Notes: a model not told the origin generated them from the letters alone. 64,000 bases of DNA from Chloroflexi bacterium 44-23 (GCA_001899005.1 MKUW01000013.1:62001-126000), one strand, 5' to 3'; shown: positions 44,454 through 53,681, counted from the first letter of the stretch. Numbers and translations are program-made.

Positions 44454-44651
44454 TTATTCAACCTTTCTAATCTGGCTGCCGCTCACCAATTTACTGATGC
44501 CATTTTCAGTTTCAATTTCGTAAGTCTTTTCCCCCAGAATACGGCGGACTTTAATGACTTTTGCTGGAATTCTGATATCGTTCTCTGAAAATTTGTTTTC
44601 GAAATGATAGACTTGGTCACCGACACTGAATTCATTTACGTTGGTAATCAT
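44454..44651 (-). CDS. Small conserved-looking hypothetical protein
   Basis: 65 residues: MITNVNEFSVGDQVYHFENK then PAKVIKVRRI and YEIETENGISKLVSGSQIRK. The alternation suggests a small beta-barrel (SH3/TUDOR-like), as in proteins with a DxVxH-type opening. No domain assigned. AAAAGGAG precedes the ATG by 9 bp. It lies 168 bp upstream of the cupin gene. Confidence 0.6.
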   Translation of the reverse strand: MITNVNEFSVGDQVYHFENKFSENDIRIPAKVIKVRRILGEKTYEIETENGISKLVSGSQIRKVE

Positions 44652-44708
44652 TTTGTAGATCTCCTTTTATATCAATTCCAAGAGTGTTCTGTACATACCC
44701 TACCAAAC

Positions 44709-45113
44709 TTAGTCTAAAATAGCCTCAAATAGAGTTTCAGCTGAGCACCCTTTGAGCAGAAATTTGTCTACTCCGGCTTTTACCGCCGTTGGGCCCAAAT
44801 CAGGGTTCATTGAGAGCATCACAATTTTTAAGTAAGGCCATTTCCACTTGATCTCACGGATTACTTGTAGACTCGCATTTCCGGCCTTGGGGGCATCCAT
44901 GATTAATACTTGTGGTTGATAAATTTCCACCATCTTGGAGAGATCAATTACCTGGCATGCTTCATCAATCACTTGAATGGACGGGATAAATTTATCCATT
45001 CGGACAAGCTCTCGCGTAAGTAACAGGGCTTTAAGTGCCTGACGGGTTCTCACCTCATCATCACAGACCAGAACAGCCACACTTTGCATTTGATCGAGGT
45101 ACTCTTTATTCAT
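44709..45113 (-). CDS. Receiver-domain-only response regulator
   Basis: 134 residues, only a receiver domain: N-terminal VLVCDDEVRTRQALKALL, phospho-acceptor Asp in QVLIMDAPKAG, and a Lys near VDKFLLKGCSAETLFEAI. Lys and Thr/Ser positions are somewhat divergent (MLSMNPD). No DNA-binding domain. It could be a phosphate sink, a CheY-like output, or a truncated LuxR-type regulator. Overlaps the small frame at 45106-45357 by 8 bp, next to a two-component system with a full regulator at 45547. Confidence 0.75.
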   Translation of the reverse strand: MNKEYLDQMQSVAVLVCDDEVRTRQALKALLLTRELVRMDKFIPSIQVIDEACQVIDLSKMVEIYQPQVLIMDAPKAGNASLQVIREIKWKWPYLKIVMLSMNPDLGPTAVKAGVDKFLLKGCSAETLFEAILD

Positions 45114-45357
45114 TTTCGCCCCTAAACCTGGGAGGAAATATATGAATGCACATGGTTTTCAAATTTATTCCATTACCTGTGCTTCCTTTTAATCCCTGAA
45201 AAAGGCTGGCTATCGGGACTGGCTCACCTAACTTGCGCTCCCAATCCTCCTGTAATTCACCAGCCGTTTGTACTGATGGACTGGGGGAACTTGTCAGGCC
45301 TCTTGTCTGTGGTGAAATTATCATTGAGTAATCATTTAATTGTTTGTTGATCAACAT
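45106..45357 (-). CDS. Uncertain small ORF upstream of receiver gene
   Basis: 83 codons, ends 8 bp inside the receiver gene, suggesting coupling. The sequence has no domain (SPSPSVQTAGELQEDWERKL in the middle), and the ribosome site is poor. It could be a small regulatory protein or a chance frame. An internal ATG at 45324 would give 72 residues. Confidence 0.3.
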   Translation of the reverse strand: MLINKQLNDYSMIISPQTRGLTSSPSPSVQTAGELQEDWERKLGEPVPIASLFQGLKGSTGNGINLKTMCIHIFPPRFRGENE

Positions 45358-45494
45358 CCGGTTCTTTCAACCTCAATATAAAGATTTTCTAGCTTTTCTG
45401 TATGGTATTAGGATACCTAAATCCTCCCCGATATTCATCGGCAGGATGTGGATTTTTATGTACGTATTTTTGGGGAAAGAGAATGGAACAATCA

Positions 45495-45527
45495 ATAAAA
45501 AAACTGCCGACCCGGCAGTTTTTTTAT
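45495..45527 (-). terminator. Terminator after NarL-type response regulator gene
   Basis: Inverted repeat about 45497-45509 / 45513-45525 with core ACTGCCG / CGGCAGT, A-run on the left and T-run on the right, so it works in both directions. It lies 20 bp after the stop of the leftward response regulator gene. Confidence 0.8.
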
Positions 45528-45546
45528 TGAAACATTCAAATGCGCC

Positions 45547-46245
45547 TTATGATTCTTTAGGGTAATCGATTTGGTTCAAAGAAGTCAGCCCTTCTCGCAG
45601 TGCATAAAGTGTGGCCTGGACGCGATTAGCCAGATGGAGTTTGCCCAGAATATTACCCACATGTGTACGCACCGTTGCTTCCCCAATAACCAGCTTGTCG
45701 GCAATTTGGCGGTTGCTTAAACCCTGTGCAACCAGACGTACAACATCGACTTCCCGCTCTGTTAATGGATCAGGTGTCAGCGGTTGTTTTGCAGGCTTAC
45801 TTAATTCCTCCAGCACCATTTTTGCGACATTCGGATGGAGGGATGGCTCACCCTGATTTACTTTTCGAATAGCCGCAATAAGTTCTTCAGGTTCGGAGTC
45901 TTTAAGCAAATAACCCATAGCGCCGGCTTTAATGGCAGGTAAAACCTTATCTTCCGCGACAAAGCTCGTCAGGGCCATGATGTGAACCTGTGGTTGGCGT
46001 GCCATAATTTGCTGAATTGCAGTGATACCATCCATTTTAGGCATAACCAGGTCCATTAAAATTACATCAGGGTGAAATTTCTCAGCTTGTGATATGGCTT
46101 CTTCGCCATTTGCCGCTTCAGCAACCACATCGATATCTTCTACCTGCTCGATTAGAGCACAAATCCCTTTTCTGACGATATTTTGATCATCTACCACCAG
46201 GAGACGTATCACATTATTATCCAAATCAGCCACCTCCCAATTCAT
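45547..46245 (-). CDS. NarL/FixJ (LuxR-type) response regulator
   Basis: 232 residues. Receiver domain with Asp65 in VILMDLVMPKMDG, and a LuxR-type DNA-binding domain (about 165-225): PLTEREVDVVRLVAQGLSNRQIADKLVIGEATVRTHVGNIL. Ribosome site on the minus strand near 46250. It ends in a terminator, and the kinase gene lies 26 bp upstream, so this is a two-gene operon. Output genes unknown. Confidence 0.93.
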   Translation of the reverse strand: MNWEVADLDNNVIRLLVVDDQNIVRKGICALIEQVEDIDVVAEAANGEEAISQAEKFHPDVILMDLVMPKMDGITAIQQIMARQPQVHIMALTSFVAEDKVLPAIKAGAMGYLLKDSEPEELIAAIRKVNQGEPSLHPNVAKMVLEELSKPAKQPLTPDPLTEREVDVVRLVAQGLSNRQIADKLVIGEATVRTHVGNILGKLHLANRVQATLYALREGLTSLNQIDYPKES

Positions 46246-46271
46246 TATATATTGTTTTAATGGTTAATATT

Positions 46272-48386
46272 TCAATTTGGAATAGTGACAATGATTCGAG
46301 TTCCGTTTCCGGAAGCAGTTTCGATTTTCAGACTTCCACCTAATTTTTTCACTCTTTCGCCTATTCCAATTAATCCAACTCCTCCATTTGTTTGTTCCTT
46401 CTGTGGGTCAAAACCTATTCCATCATCGATTACTTCCAATGTAACATTTTCTGTGGTGTACTTTATAAAAATCCGAATTTCGCTAGCTTTGGCATGTTTA
46501 ATGACATTATTCAAACCTTCCTGTGCGATCTGATAAATCTCTTCTTCGATTTCGATCGGCAAACGCCGTTCACCTTCCACGAGCACTTCAGTTTTCAAAC
46601 CGGTGCGACCCTCTACTGCAGACAAGCGCGAGCGCAGAGCGACCGCCAACCCATCTTTTTCGAGCATTAAAGGACGCAATTCGAATACCAACAAGCGCAT
46701 GTCATACATGGCTTCTCGAGCCATTTTCCGCACCTCTTGCAGATTCTGTTCCAGAGCATGCCACTTCTTGGCGGTAAATGCCATCCTGGCAGCATCGGCG
46801 TACAGCGTGACACTGTAAAGGGCTTGTGTCACCGAATCATGCAGTTCACGCGCCAGGTTCTGGCGTTCTTCCAATATTGCCACTTGTTCAGATTGGCGTT
46901 GAAGGCGGATATGTTCAATTATGATCGATGCCTGGTCTGCGAACAAACTGATGATGCGGATATCCTCCTCGGTGATTTCGCCATGTTTATCCAATATATT
47001 TAATACCCCAATTACTTGCTCATCCACTTTCAGCGGAACGGATAACATCGATTGGAGTCCCGGTGTCCATGGGAACCCTTGCCATTGGCCGCTTTCATCG
47101 CTTTGGTCACTGCCTTGCCGATTAACCCAAACATGGCTACCCGTTTGGATGGCTCTTCCGGCAAAAGATCCTTCCACGCTCAAACAATCCAGATCATATT
47201 CTGGAGACCCGGCACGGTGAGTTAATCTCAACGCTCCTTCCTTATCGAGTAACAAAACGGCACTGCCTCCTGCTCCGGTCAAATGCATTGCTTCAACGCA
47301 GACAATTTCCAATACATCATCAAGGCCCGTCTTTTGCAATAATCCTTGCGAAATTTTTTGGAGACCTTCAATCTCCGTCAGCGTCCGGCGCAATTGGTCC
47401 TCAATCTGTTTTTGTTTGGTAATATCTGCCGCTGCACAAGTCAACCCGATAACAGCTCCGCTTGCATCATAGAGGGGGTCGAGCGTCATATCATAAATAA
47501 ATACTTGACCACCCACACTGATCTCCACTTCTTCCCGGGTTAATAACCCGACAGCAATAACTCTATTTTTCAATGTAGTCAGCCGAATTGCAACTTCAGG
47601 AGAAAACAATTCTGCATCAGTTTTTCCCACGATCATTTTCTCAGAAAAATATTGGGCGTTATACACCCAGGTATAGCGCAGATCAAGGTCCTGGATAAAA
47701 ATCATGATTGGTGTATCTACCAGAGCAACCCTGAAGCGCTGTTCACTTTCTTGCAAAGCCGCATTTACCTGTTCCAATTCCTCAGTTCTTTTCTCGATAC
47801 TTGCTCTTAACTTATTTTGAGAAATTTCCAGCTTCTTTTGATGTGCTTGTGCTTTGGTGAGCGCCTTCCTTAATAGCAGTTCATTGAAACCTTTTTCAGC
47901 CAATTGTTGAATAATCTGCGCAAGCAGCAATAAGTAATTTTTCGTTTGTTCTTCAGAAATGACCGGCAACGTGTGAAAATTTTCGAGACAATTGGCGTTC
48001 ATAACGCCACAGTCTTGCGCTAATTGAGCGAAAACTTCTTCTCCAGGGGTTATGTGAAAAAGAGGCCCTAGAATCAGAGTGGCTATGTCATCATTCCCGA
48101 CCCGGATATTGATTGTATACTTGAAAAGCTTGCAGCTATATGAAAAACGTTTTATTGGCAGATTGGCAGATTGTGATTGAAAACCCTCTTCTTCTATCCA
48201 ATACCAGCGATTGGATGAATCATCATTTTTTCTGGAAATGGTGAACATGTCGTGAAGCGCTGACCCGAAGAGGCTTAGACCTTCTTCATTCACTATTTCA
48301 GATGGGATTCCATTTGTGGAAAAAAAGGAATCAAGGATAGCTTTCAAGTCCGAAAGGGGAATCAGGTCGGTAAATTGATGTTTCAT
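46272..48386 (-). CDS. PocR-PAS-GAF histidine kinase (HisKA_3 type)
   Basis: 704 residues from ATG 48386, with GAAGGA just upstream (an ATG at 48428 lies 14 codons earlier). Order: PocR-type ligand-binding domain (about 10-180, LKAILDSFFSTNGIPSEIVNEEG at start), helix, PAS domain (about 220-340, TPIMIFIQDLDLRYTWVYN), GAF domain (about 360-500), HisKA_3 with ARELHDSVTQALYSVTLYAD (His about 519), then HATPase with EVIDDGIGFDP and GVGLIGIGERVKKLGG. PocR domains sense small hydrocarbon-derived ligands. Partner: the NarL-type regulator 26 bp downstream. Confidence 0.92.
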   Translation of the reverse strand: MKHQFTDLIPLSDLKAILDSFFSTNGIPSEIVNEEGLSLFGSALHDMFTISRKNDDSSNRWYWIEEEGFQSQSANLPIKRFSYSCKLFKYTINIRVGNDDIATLILGPLFHITPGEEVFAQLAQDCGVMNANCLENFHTLPVISEEQTKNYLLLLAQIIQQLAEKGFNELLLRKALTKAQAHQKKLEISQNKLRASIEKRTEELEQVNAALQESEQRFRVALVDTPIMIFIQDLDLRYTWVYNAQYFSEKMIVGKTDAELFSPEVAIRLTTLKNRVIAVGLLTREEVEISVGGQVFIYDMTLDPLYDASGAVIGLTCAAADITKQKQIEDQLRRTLTEIEGLQKISQGLLQKTGLDDVLEIVCVEAMHLTGAGGSAVLLLDKEGALRLTHRAGSPEYDLDCLSVEGSFAGRAIQTGSHVWVNRQGSDQSDESGQWQGFPWTPGLQSMLSVPLKVDEQVIGVLNILDKHGEITEEDIRIISLFADQASIIIEHIRLQRQSEQVAILEERQNLARELHDSVTQALYSVTLYADAARMAFTAKKWHALEQNLQEVRKMAREAMYDMRLLVFELRPLMLEKDGLAVALRSRLSAVEGRTGLKTEVLVEGERRLPIEIEEEIYQIAQEGLNNVIKHAKASEIRIFIKYTTENVTLEVIDDGIGFDPQKEQTNGGVGLIGIGERVKKLGGSLKIETASGNGTRIIVTIPN

Positions 48387-48768
48387 GAAGAAATCCTTCG
48401 CACTTGATACCCGAAATGGAAGAACCATTGGGTGAAGAAAAGGCCGCTAAAATTTATGGCATTAAATGAATTGTAGAATTCAACTTAACGATTGCCAATA
48501 ATTATTCTAACCTAAAAACTATCAAGATTGTTCACATCCTGAGTAGTGCAATTTTTTTTTACCAATAAGCCATATGCATGCAAACCGGTAGGAGTTGGAG
48601 ACTCCTCGCATAGCCTTTATCTTCCGCACGAAAAACTAACTGTACCTTGTCCACAAACAGAAAGGCTATGTAAATGAATCAAATCGTTTTAGGTCTTTCT
48701 GATTGTAGCCTTATTGTCTGTCAAAAGACCTCATCAGAGAGCGTGATTAACTCGGGTTTATGATGTTG
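48387..48768. other. Intergenic region upstream of kinase and downstream of PiT
   Basis: 382 bp between the kinase start and the end of the PiT gene, both on the minus strand. It should hold the kinase promoter; no clear consensus. A long T-run at about 48549-48558 and short inverted repeats only. Confidence 0.35.
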
Positions 48769-49779
48769 TTAACGCAAAGCCAGGACATGCAGATTTCCCC
48801 ATAACCCTTGAACGGCATTCAGCAGCAGGAATAATAAAGCTGCGACGGCCATCGCAGCAGGAATTGTCACTAACCAGGTAATTGCCATTTGCGAGGCAAT
48901 TTGCCAGCGGACTTTGTTGACGCGCTCAGAAGCACCTGCCCCCAATAACGCGGTACTGATGACATGGGGAGTGCTGACAGGCATGCCAAAAACAGAAGCT
49001 AACAAAATTATTCCTGAAGAGGCTAATTGTGAAGACAAGGCATTCACAGGACGAATCTTGTAGATCTTGCCCCCCAGGTTTCGTATTTGCCGCCAATCAC
49101 CGCGGGATGCACCCAGGGCAAGTGAAAGTGCGCATAGTCCCACGACCCAAAATGGAATATCGAAAGAAGATAATTTTCCTGCCAGCACCAAACCAATCGT
49201 GATCATTCCCATTGATTTTTGGGCATCATTGGCACTGTTGGACATTGCCAGTAACAGCATCGTGATAATTTGGTAGCGTCTCAACGAGATGTTTACTTTG
49301 GGGTGGGCATTTCGAAGAAAATAGATGAGCAGCGCGTTGAAAAGATAACCAATTAAAAACCCTATTATTGGTGCGATGATGAGGGGAAGAATAACCAGAG
49401 CAAGCCCGCCGGTTAAAATTGCCTGGCTTCCGCTGGTGATCAATGTCGCCCCTAAAAGGCCACCAACCAGCGCATGGGTGGAAGAAGATGGTATTCCTTG
49501 CCACCACGAGAAAAAAGTCCAGACAAGCGCGGCAACCATGGCAATCACGATTGTATCAAGGGTCACAGCGGATGTTTTAATCAGGTCGGTCGTGATCGAT
49601 TGGGCGACCGCCGAGCCAAAAAAGAAAGGAGCAATTAAATCAGCGGCTGCCCCCAAATATAACGCCAGCCGAGGGTTCATCGCTCGGGAAGCGATCACGC
49701 CAGCCAGGATGCTGGAGGAATCCCGGTATCCGTTTAGAAACGCATAAATTAATGAAAGAATAATTAAGAGGATGAGCAA
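48769..49779 (-). CDS. PiT-family inorganic phosphate (or related) transporter
   Basis: 336 residues, about ten membrane helices. Duplicated signatures GYRDSSSILAGVIASRAMNPR and MSNSANDAQKSMGMITIGLV (with SND-type motif) and GGLLGATLITSGSQAILTGG are those of PiT/Pho4 carriers, which couple phosphate uptake to Na+ or H+. Starts at ATG 49779; a PhoU-like partner is not adjacent. Terminator-like hairpin not seen at its end. Confidence 0.9.
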   Translation of the reverse strand: MLILLIILSLIYAFLNGYRDSSSILAGVIASRAMNPRLALYLGAAADLIAPFFFGSAVAQSITTDLIKTSAVTLDTIVIAMVAALVWTFFSWWQGIPSSSTHALVGGLLGATLITSGSQAILTGGLALVILPLIIAPIIGFLIGYLFNALLIYFLRNAHPKVNISLRRYQIITMLLLAMSNSANDAQKSMGMITIGLVLAGKLSSFDIPFWVVGLCALSLALGASRGDWRQIRNLGGKIYKIRPVNALSSQLASSGIILLASVFGMPVSTPHVISTALLGAGASERVNKVRWQIASQMAITWLVTIPAAMAVAALLFLLLNAVQGLWGNLHVLALR

Positions 49780-49931
49780 TCAAACACCTCTACAAGATTG
49801 TAGAATGAGCACATGCAAAATCGGGTTTCTCGCAGCAGTATCGGCCTACACTGATCTTGCTTCCCAACTCCAAAAGTCAATGGGAAATGCATCAGAAATC
49901 ATCTGTTTAGGATAACACCAAAGCAAGAAAA

Positions 49932-49970
49932 AAGCCCAGGTTTATCTATAGTTTTGATGAGCCTGGGCTT
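49932..49970 (-). terminator. Terminator after P-type ATPase gene
   Basis: Inverted repeat AAGCCCAGG (49932-49940) / CCTGGGCTT (49962-49970), 21-nt loop; on the minus strand it is followed by a T-run. It lies about 60 bp after the ATPase stop at 50029. Confidence 0.75.
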
Positions 49971-50028
49971 AAAGCATGCATTTGGGAAAAGATTATTGGT
50001 AGAAAATGACTGCTATGGTTAAGAGCGA

Positions 50029-51933
50029 TTAAGCTCGCAACAATCGCATACCATTCAGAATTACGATCAACACAGATGCTTCATGGATTAACATTCCGCC
50101 AGCCATATTAACTTTGCTAAAAAGCACACCCAAAAGCAAAATGGATACCGTGAACAACGCAATTAGTACATTTTGATGAATGTTGTTTAAGGTAGCCTTA
50201 GAAAGATGAATTGCCTCAGGTATTTTCATGAGATCATCAGACATCAAAGCAATATCGGCGGTTTCGATTGCAATGTCCGTCCCTGCCGCGCCCATTGCAA
50301 TCCCAATATCAGCAGCAGCCAGCGCAGGGGCATCGTTGATACCATCACCCACCATTGCGACCACATGCCCTTCTTGCTGCAGCTCATGGATGACAACTAA
50401 CTTATCCTCTGGCAGCAGCTCACTACGCACATCGTCAATTCCGGCCTGGCGAGCAATATTTGCGGCTGTCAGCCGATCATCGCCGGTCAACATGACGATT
50501 TTTTTCACTCCGACTTCTTTCAGACGCTGGATCATGGCTGCGCTTGTGTCCCGAATGGGGTCAGAAATGCCAAATGCGCCGATGATTTTGTTTTGGAGTG
50601 AAACCAGAACAGCAGTCTTGCCCTCAGATTTCAGCTGATTTAACGCAATTTTCGCGTCTTCTCCGACCGGAATTTTCAACTCGTTCATCCAACCCAGGGT
50701 TCCTACAGCGGAAACTTTGTCATTATAATGCGCCATTACCCCTCGCCCGACGTGAGCTTCGAAGCTCTCAGCAAATGGAACCGTGCCTAAGTGTTCACCC
50801 TCAGCCAATATGGACTGTGCCAATGGATGTTCTGAGCCAGCCTCAACCAGGGCTGCCCAGCTAAGTACAGACGTTTGTTCTGGGCTCCACTTCCCATTGA
50901 CACTGAACCAGCCGGGAAGAGCAGTGCTGCCAAAGGGCACAATATCGGTTAACCGTGGCTTTCCCTGGGTCAATGTTCCCGTTTTATCGAAAGCCAATGC
51001 GGAAATTTTACCGGCATTCTCCAAAAATTCCCCACCTTTAATCAGGATGCCTTTTTTTGCTGCTCGCCCGATACCAGCCACAACTGAGACCGGTGTTGAA
51101 ATCACCAATGCGCCTGGGCAGCCGATTACCAGCAGTGTAAGTGCCAGTTCAATATCACGGCTGATCAAATAAGCGATAATGCTCAGTCCGATGATTGCTG
51201 GAGTATACCATTTGGCAAATCGCTCGATAAAGCGCTGAGTTGGTGCTTTTTCATCTTGTGCTTCTTCTACACGATGAATAATGCGAGCTAAAGTAGTATC
51301 TGAGCCTATTCCGGTGGCATGTATCTTAAGCAATCCACCCTGGTTGACGGTGCCGGCAAAAACGGAAGCACCGGGCATTTTTTCTTTTGGCATGGATTCA
51401 CCTGTGATCGCACTTTCATCAACTGTCGACCAGCCATCTACAATGTCCCCATCCACGGGAATTTTCGTTCCTGGTTTAACCAAAACGATTTCACCTGACT
51501 TGACCTCATCAGGAAACACTTCCACTTGTTTCCCCTCTCGCACAACTATGGCCGTCGAGGGCGCCAGATCGAGCAAACCACTCAATATCTTGCGCGTCTG
51601 CCCGAGCGTTCTAGCTTCCAGATAAGCGCCAAAGGTAAAAAGGAAGGTAACTGCTGCGGCCTCCCAATATTCACCAATCCATATTGCACCAATTGTGGCG
51701 ATTGTCACCAGCAGTTCAATGCTTACATAGCGGTTACGCAAGCTGTTGAATGCGCGCAATCCAATTTCCCATCCAGCAACGATGGCCGCTGTTATCATAA
51801 ATAAGTTGTAAACAATTCTCCAGCCAAAGAAATAATTCGAAGCGATGGCAACGGCTATCAAGCCGGCGGATATTATCGCAACAAATTTACGTCTTTGTTG
51901 TAGATTTGAAAACAATTCCTTAATTTTCTTCAT
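50029..51933 (-). CDS. Heavy-metal P1B-type ATPase with CPG motif
   Basis: 634 residues with no N-terminal HMA domain. Membrane helices flank actuator domain TGESMPKEKMPG, ion motif LLVIGCPGALVISTPVSVVAG, phosphorylation motif DKTGTLTQGK, nucleotide-binding region with HP (SEHPLAQ), and hinge MVGDGINDAPALAAADIGIAMG. Six to eight helices in total. The transmembrane motif is CPG, not the usual CPC, CPH or SPC, so metal specificity cannot be read. Overall pattern is nearest to the Zn/Cd/Pb (ZntA/CadA) type. The separate HMA peptide gene lies 143 bp upstream and may act as its metal donor. Confidence 0.92.
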   Translation of the reverse strand: MKKIKELFSNLQQRRKFVAIISAGLIAVAIASNYFFGWRIVYNLFMITAAIVAGWEIGLRAFNSLRNRYVSIELLVTIATIGAIWIGEYWEAAAVTFLFTFGAYLEARTLGQTRKILSGLLDLAPSTAIVVREGKQVEVFPDEVKSGEIVLVKPGTKIPVDGDIVDGWSTVDESAITGESMPKEKMPGASVFAGTVNQGGLLKIHATGIGSDTTLARIIHRVEEAQDEKAPTQRFIERFAKWYTPAIIGLSIIAYLISRDIELALTLLVIGCPGALVISTPVSVVAGIGRAAKKGILIKGGEFLENAGKISALAFDKTGTLTQGKPRLTDIVPFGSTALPGWFSVNGKWSPEQTSVLSWAALVEAGSEHPLAQSILAEGEHLGTVPFAESFEAHVGRGVMAHYNDKVSAVGTLGWMNELKIPVGEDAKIALNQLKSEGKTAVLVSLQNKIIGAFGISDPIRDTSAAMIQRLKEVGVKKIVMLTGDDRLTAANIARQAGIDDVRSELLPEDKLVVIHELQQEGHVVAMVGDGINDAPALAAADIGIAMGAAGTDIAIETADIALMSDDLMKIPEAIHLSKATLNNIHQNVLIALFTVSILLLGVLFSKVNMAGGMLIHEASVLIVILNGMRLLRA

Positions 51934-51996
51934 GTTGTCCCTCCCAATACGAGCATCAACTCCGTTTTATTGAAAAGATGCAAAATGTTCCTCTTT

Positions 51997-52056
51997 AAAA
52001 AAAGAGAGTATAAAAAGCCGGAGCAGAAAAATCTGTTCGAACTTTCCTATACTCTC
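51997..52056 (-). terminator. Hairpin with T-run between HMA peptide and ATPase (terminator or attenuator)
   Basis: Outer arms GAGAGTATA (52004-52012) / TATACTCTC (52048-52056), an inner stem around CAGA-AAAA-TCTG, and on the minus strand a run of seven T (52003-51997) directly after the hairpin. It would stop most transcripts from the HMA gene before the ATPase, or act as a regulated attenuator. Confidence 0.65.
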
Positions 52057-52076
52057 GGTGAGAAAGCGTGCAGAAC

Positions 52077-52295
52077 CTAGAAGGCTGTTACGCGAGCTTC
52101 GTAACCCACGGATTTGATGGCTTTGACCAGGTCTTCACTTTTAACGAGCTCCGGATCGTGTTCGACTTCGATTTTACCGGTATTGAAATATACTTTAGCA
52201 TTTGTAACGCCATCCACTACTTTGAGAGCAGTCTCAATTTTTGCGACACACGATGGGCAGGATAGTTCCTGACTGCGCAATAAGGTTTTCTTCAT
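52077..52295 (-). CDS. HMA-domain metallochaperone-like peptide
   Basis: 72 residues, one heavy-metal-associated domain: start KTLLRSQELSCPSCVAKIETAL with metal-binding CPSC (CxxC), then a ferredoxin-like beta-alpha fold ending VGYEARVTAF. Such peptides bind Zn, Cu or Cd and donate to the ATPase. Ribosome site AAGGAGATCAACC on the minus strand. Cotranscription with the ATPase is interrupted by the hairpin at 51997-52056. Confidence 0.88.
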   Translation of the reverse strand: MKKTLLRSQELSCPSCVAKIETALKVVDGVTNAKVYFNTGKIEVEHDPELVKSEDLVKAIKSVGYEARVTAF

Positions 52296-52532
52296 GGTTG
52301 ATCTCCTTTTTTTCTTGATCTTGTTTGTAACTGTCTATAATATAACAGCTTGATGAAAATCTATCCATGATCTGGATTAGTTAACAGCACCTTGAAGATA
52401 ATTCGTGTTCATATAAAAAGGTTATAAAAGGGAATGAAATTTGTTTGCCCTGGTCGTATCTTAAAAGCAATAAACTTAATGTTCAAGCACTCTGGAGTCT
52501 GTCTTAAAGATTGGCGATTGAGGAAAAAAATT

Positions 52533-52745
52533 ATGGCACACGAATTTAAAGTAGGGGATCATGTCGAATGGAACTCGGAAGCAGGCCGGGTTAGTGGAAA
52601 AATCCAAAAAATTGTAACCTCTCCAATTACTTTCAAAGGCTATACCGTTCACGCAAACAAAGATCATCCACAGTATTTGATTAAGAGTGATAAAACGGAT
52701 CATATGGCCATGCATAAAAGAGAAGCATTGACAAAGATCGATTAG
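52533..52745 (+). CDS. DUF2945 (TUDOR-like) protein
   Basis: 70 residues: MAHEFKVGDHVEWNSEAGRVSGKIQKIV then SPITFKGYTVHANKDHPQYLIKSDKTDHMAMHK. This is the small 'hypervirulence-associated protein TUDOR' family, DUF2945, of unknown role. Start ATG 52533 with GAGGAAAAA upstream; the frame extends to ATG 52434, where nothing supports it. Standalone, convergent with the Crp/Fnr gene at 52801. Confidence 0.87.
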   Translation: MAHEFKVGDHVEWNSEAGRVSGKIQKIVTSPITFKGYTVHANKDHPQYLIKSDKTDHMAMHKREALTKID

Positions 52746-52800
52746 CTTGAAAAGTATATAAGCTTACTTTCCTCTTTAACTGTAGGGAAGCAAGATTATC

Positions 52801-53556
52801 TTAACCGCTTTCTAACCCTGCAATTTTCTTCAAAGAATCCCGGTCGATGATGGCGACCCATTGCCGGCCGGTCTGAATCAAGCCGTCTTTCTGGAATTGA
52901 CTCATCACACGGCTGGCTGTTTCAGGTGTTGTACCGGTCATGGCAGCCACGTCTTCTCTCCCGAGCGGGGTTTGTATTAATAAACCAACTTCGTTAAGCT
53001 CTCCGAATTTATCACTCAAAACAATCAGTAAATTGGCTATCCGTCCTTCAACGGGCAGAGCACTTAATTGTTCGAATCGTTCATTTGCAGCTTGCAGCCG
53101 GGAAGCTGTGATTTCCAATACTTTTAAAACTACTGAAGGATACTTTTCAAGAATACGATGGAAATCATTGATACTGATTGATAATACACATGTTTGCGTA
53201 AGCGCCTGGGCTGTGTCTGGATAACTGTCATTTTCTACATTGGAAATGGAACCAAAAAATTCACCTGATGTCAAAATATCAAGCAGTACATCCTTACCTG
53301 AAAGGGAATGGCGCATCAGCTTTATTCGTCCATCTGCCACAACGAATAAATGAGTTGCCGCATCTCCGGAAAAATAGATAACTTCGTCCGGCTCGTAGCC
53401 GTGTTCGCGGAACAGATTATTAATCTCTTCAAGATCTCCGTGTGTTAACCCTGCGAAAAATGGGACTTTTCCCAAAATTTGCAAGCGCATGTTTATAGAA
53501 CACATATGTGTTTCAGTAAAATCGATTTCGATGGGGGACTTTCTGCGTGTGCTCAT
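52801..53556 (-). CDS. Crp/Fnr-family transcriptional regulator 2
   Basis: 251 residues: N-terminal barrel (about 25-150, with PDEVIYFSGDAATHLFVVADGRIKLMRHSLSG, GEFFGSISNVE), linking helix and C-terminal winged helix with PLGREDVAAMTGTTPETASRVMSQFQKDGLI. The start is uncertain (ATG 53556, 53505 or 53490); the N-terminal tail has one Cys. No Fe-S cluster ligand set seen. Divergent in sequence from the regulator at 27435. Convergent with the DUF2945 gene at 52745, 55 bp away. Confidence 0.87.
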   Translation of the reverse strand: MSTRRKSPIEIDFTETHMCSINMRLQILGKVPFFAGLTHGDLEEINNLFREHGYEPDEVIYFSGDAATHLFVVADGRIKLMRHSLSGKDVLLDILTSGEFFGSISNVENDSYPDTAQALTQTCVLSISINDFHRILEKYPSVVLKVLEITASRLQAANERFEQLSALPVEGRIANLLIVLSDKFGELNEVGLLIQTPLGREDVAAMTGTTPETASRVMSQFQKDGLIQTGRQWVAIIDRDSLKKIAGLESG

Positions 53557-53681
53557 GTGATGCTGATTATACCCATAAGTCGAATAACTTGGTGGAAAAA
53601 CGTTAAAGGATGGGAAAGGGTTTGTCCAGTGAATCCGCTTGAATTGTGTTTATTTCATTTAACAAAGACCAACCCTATTAT

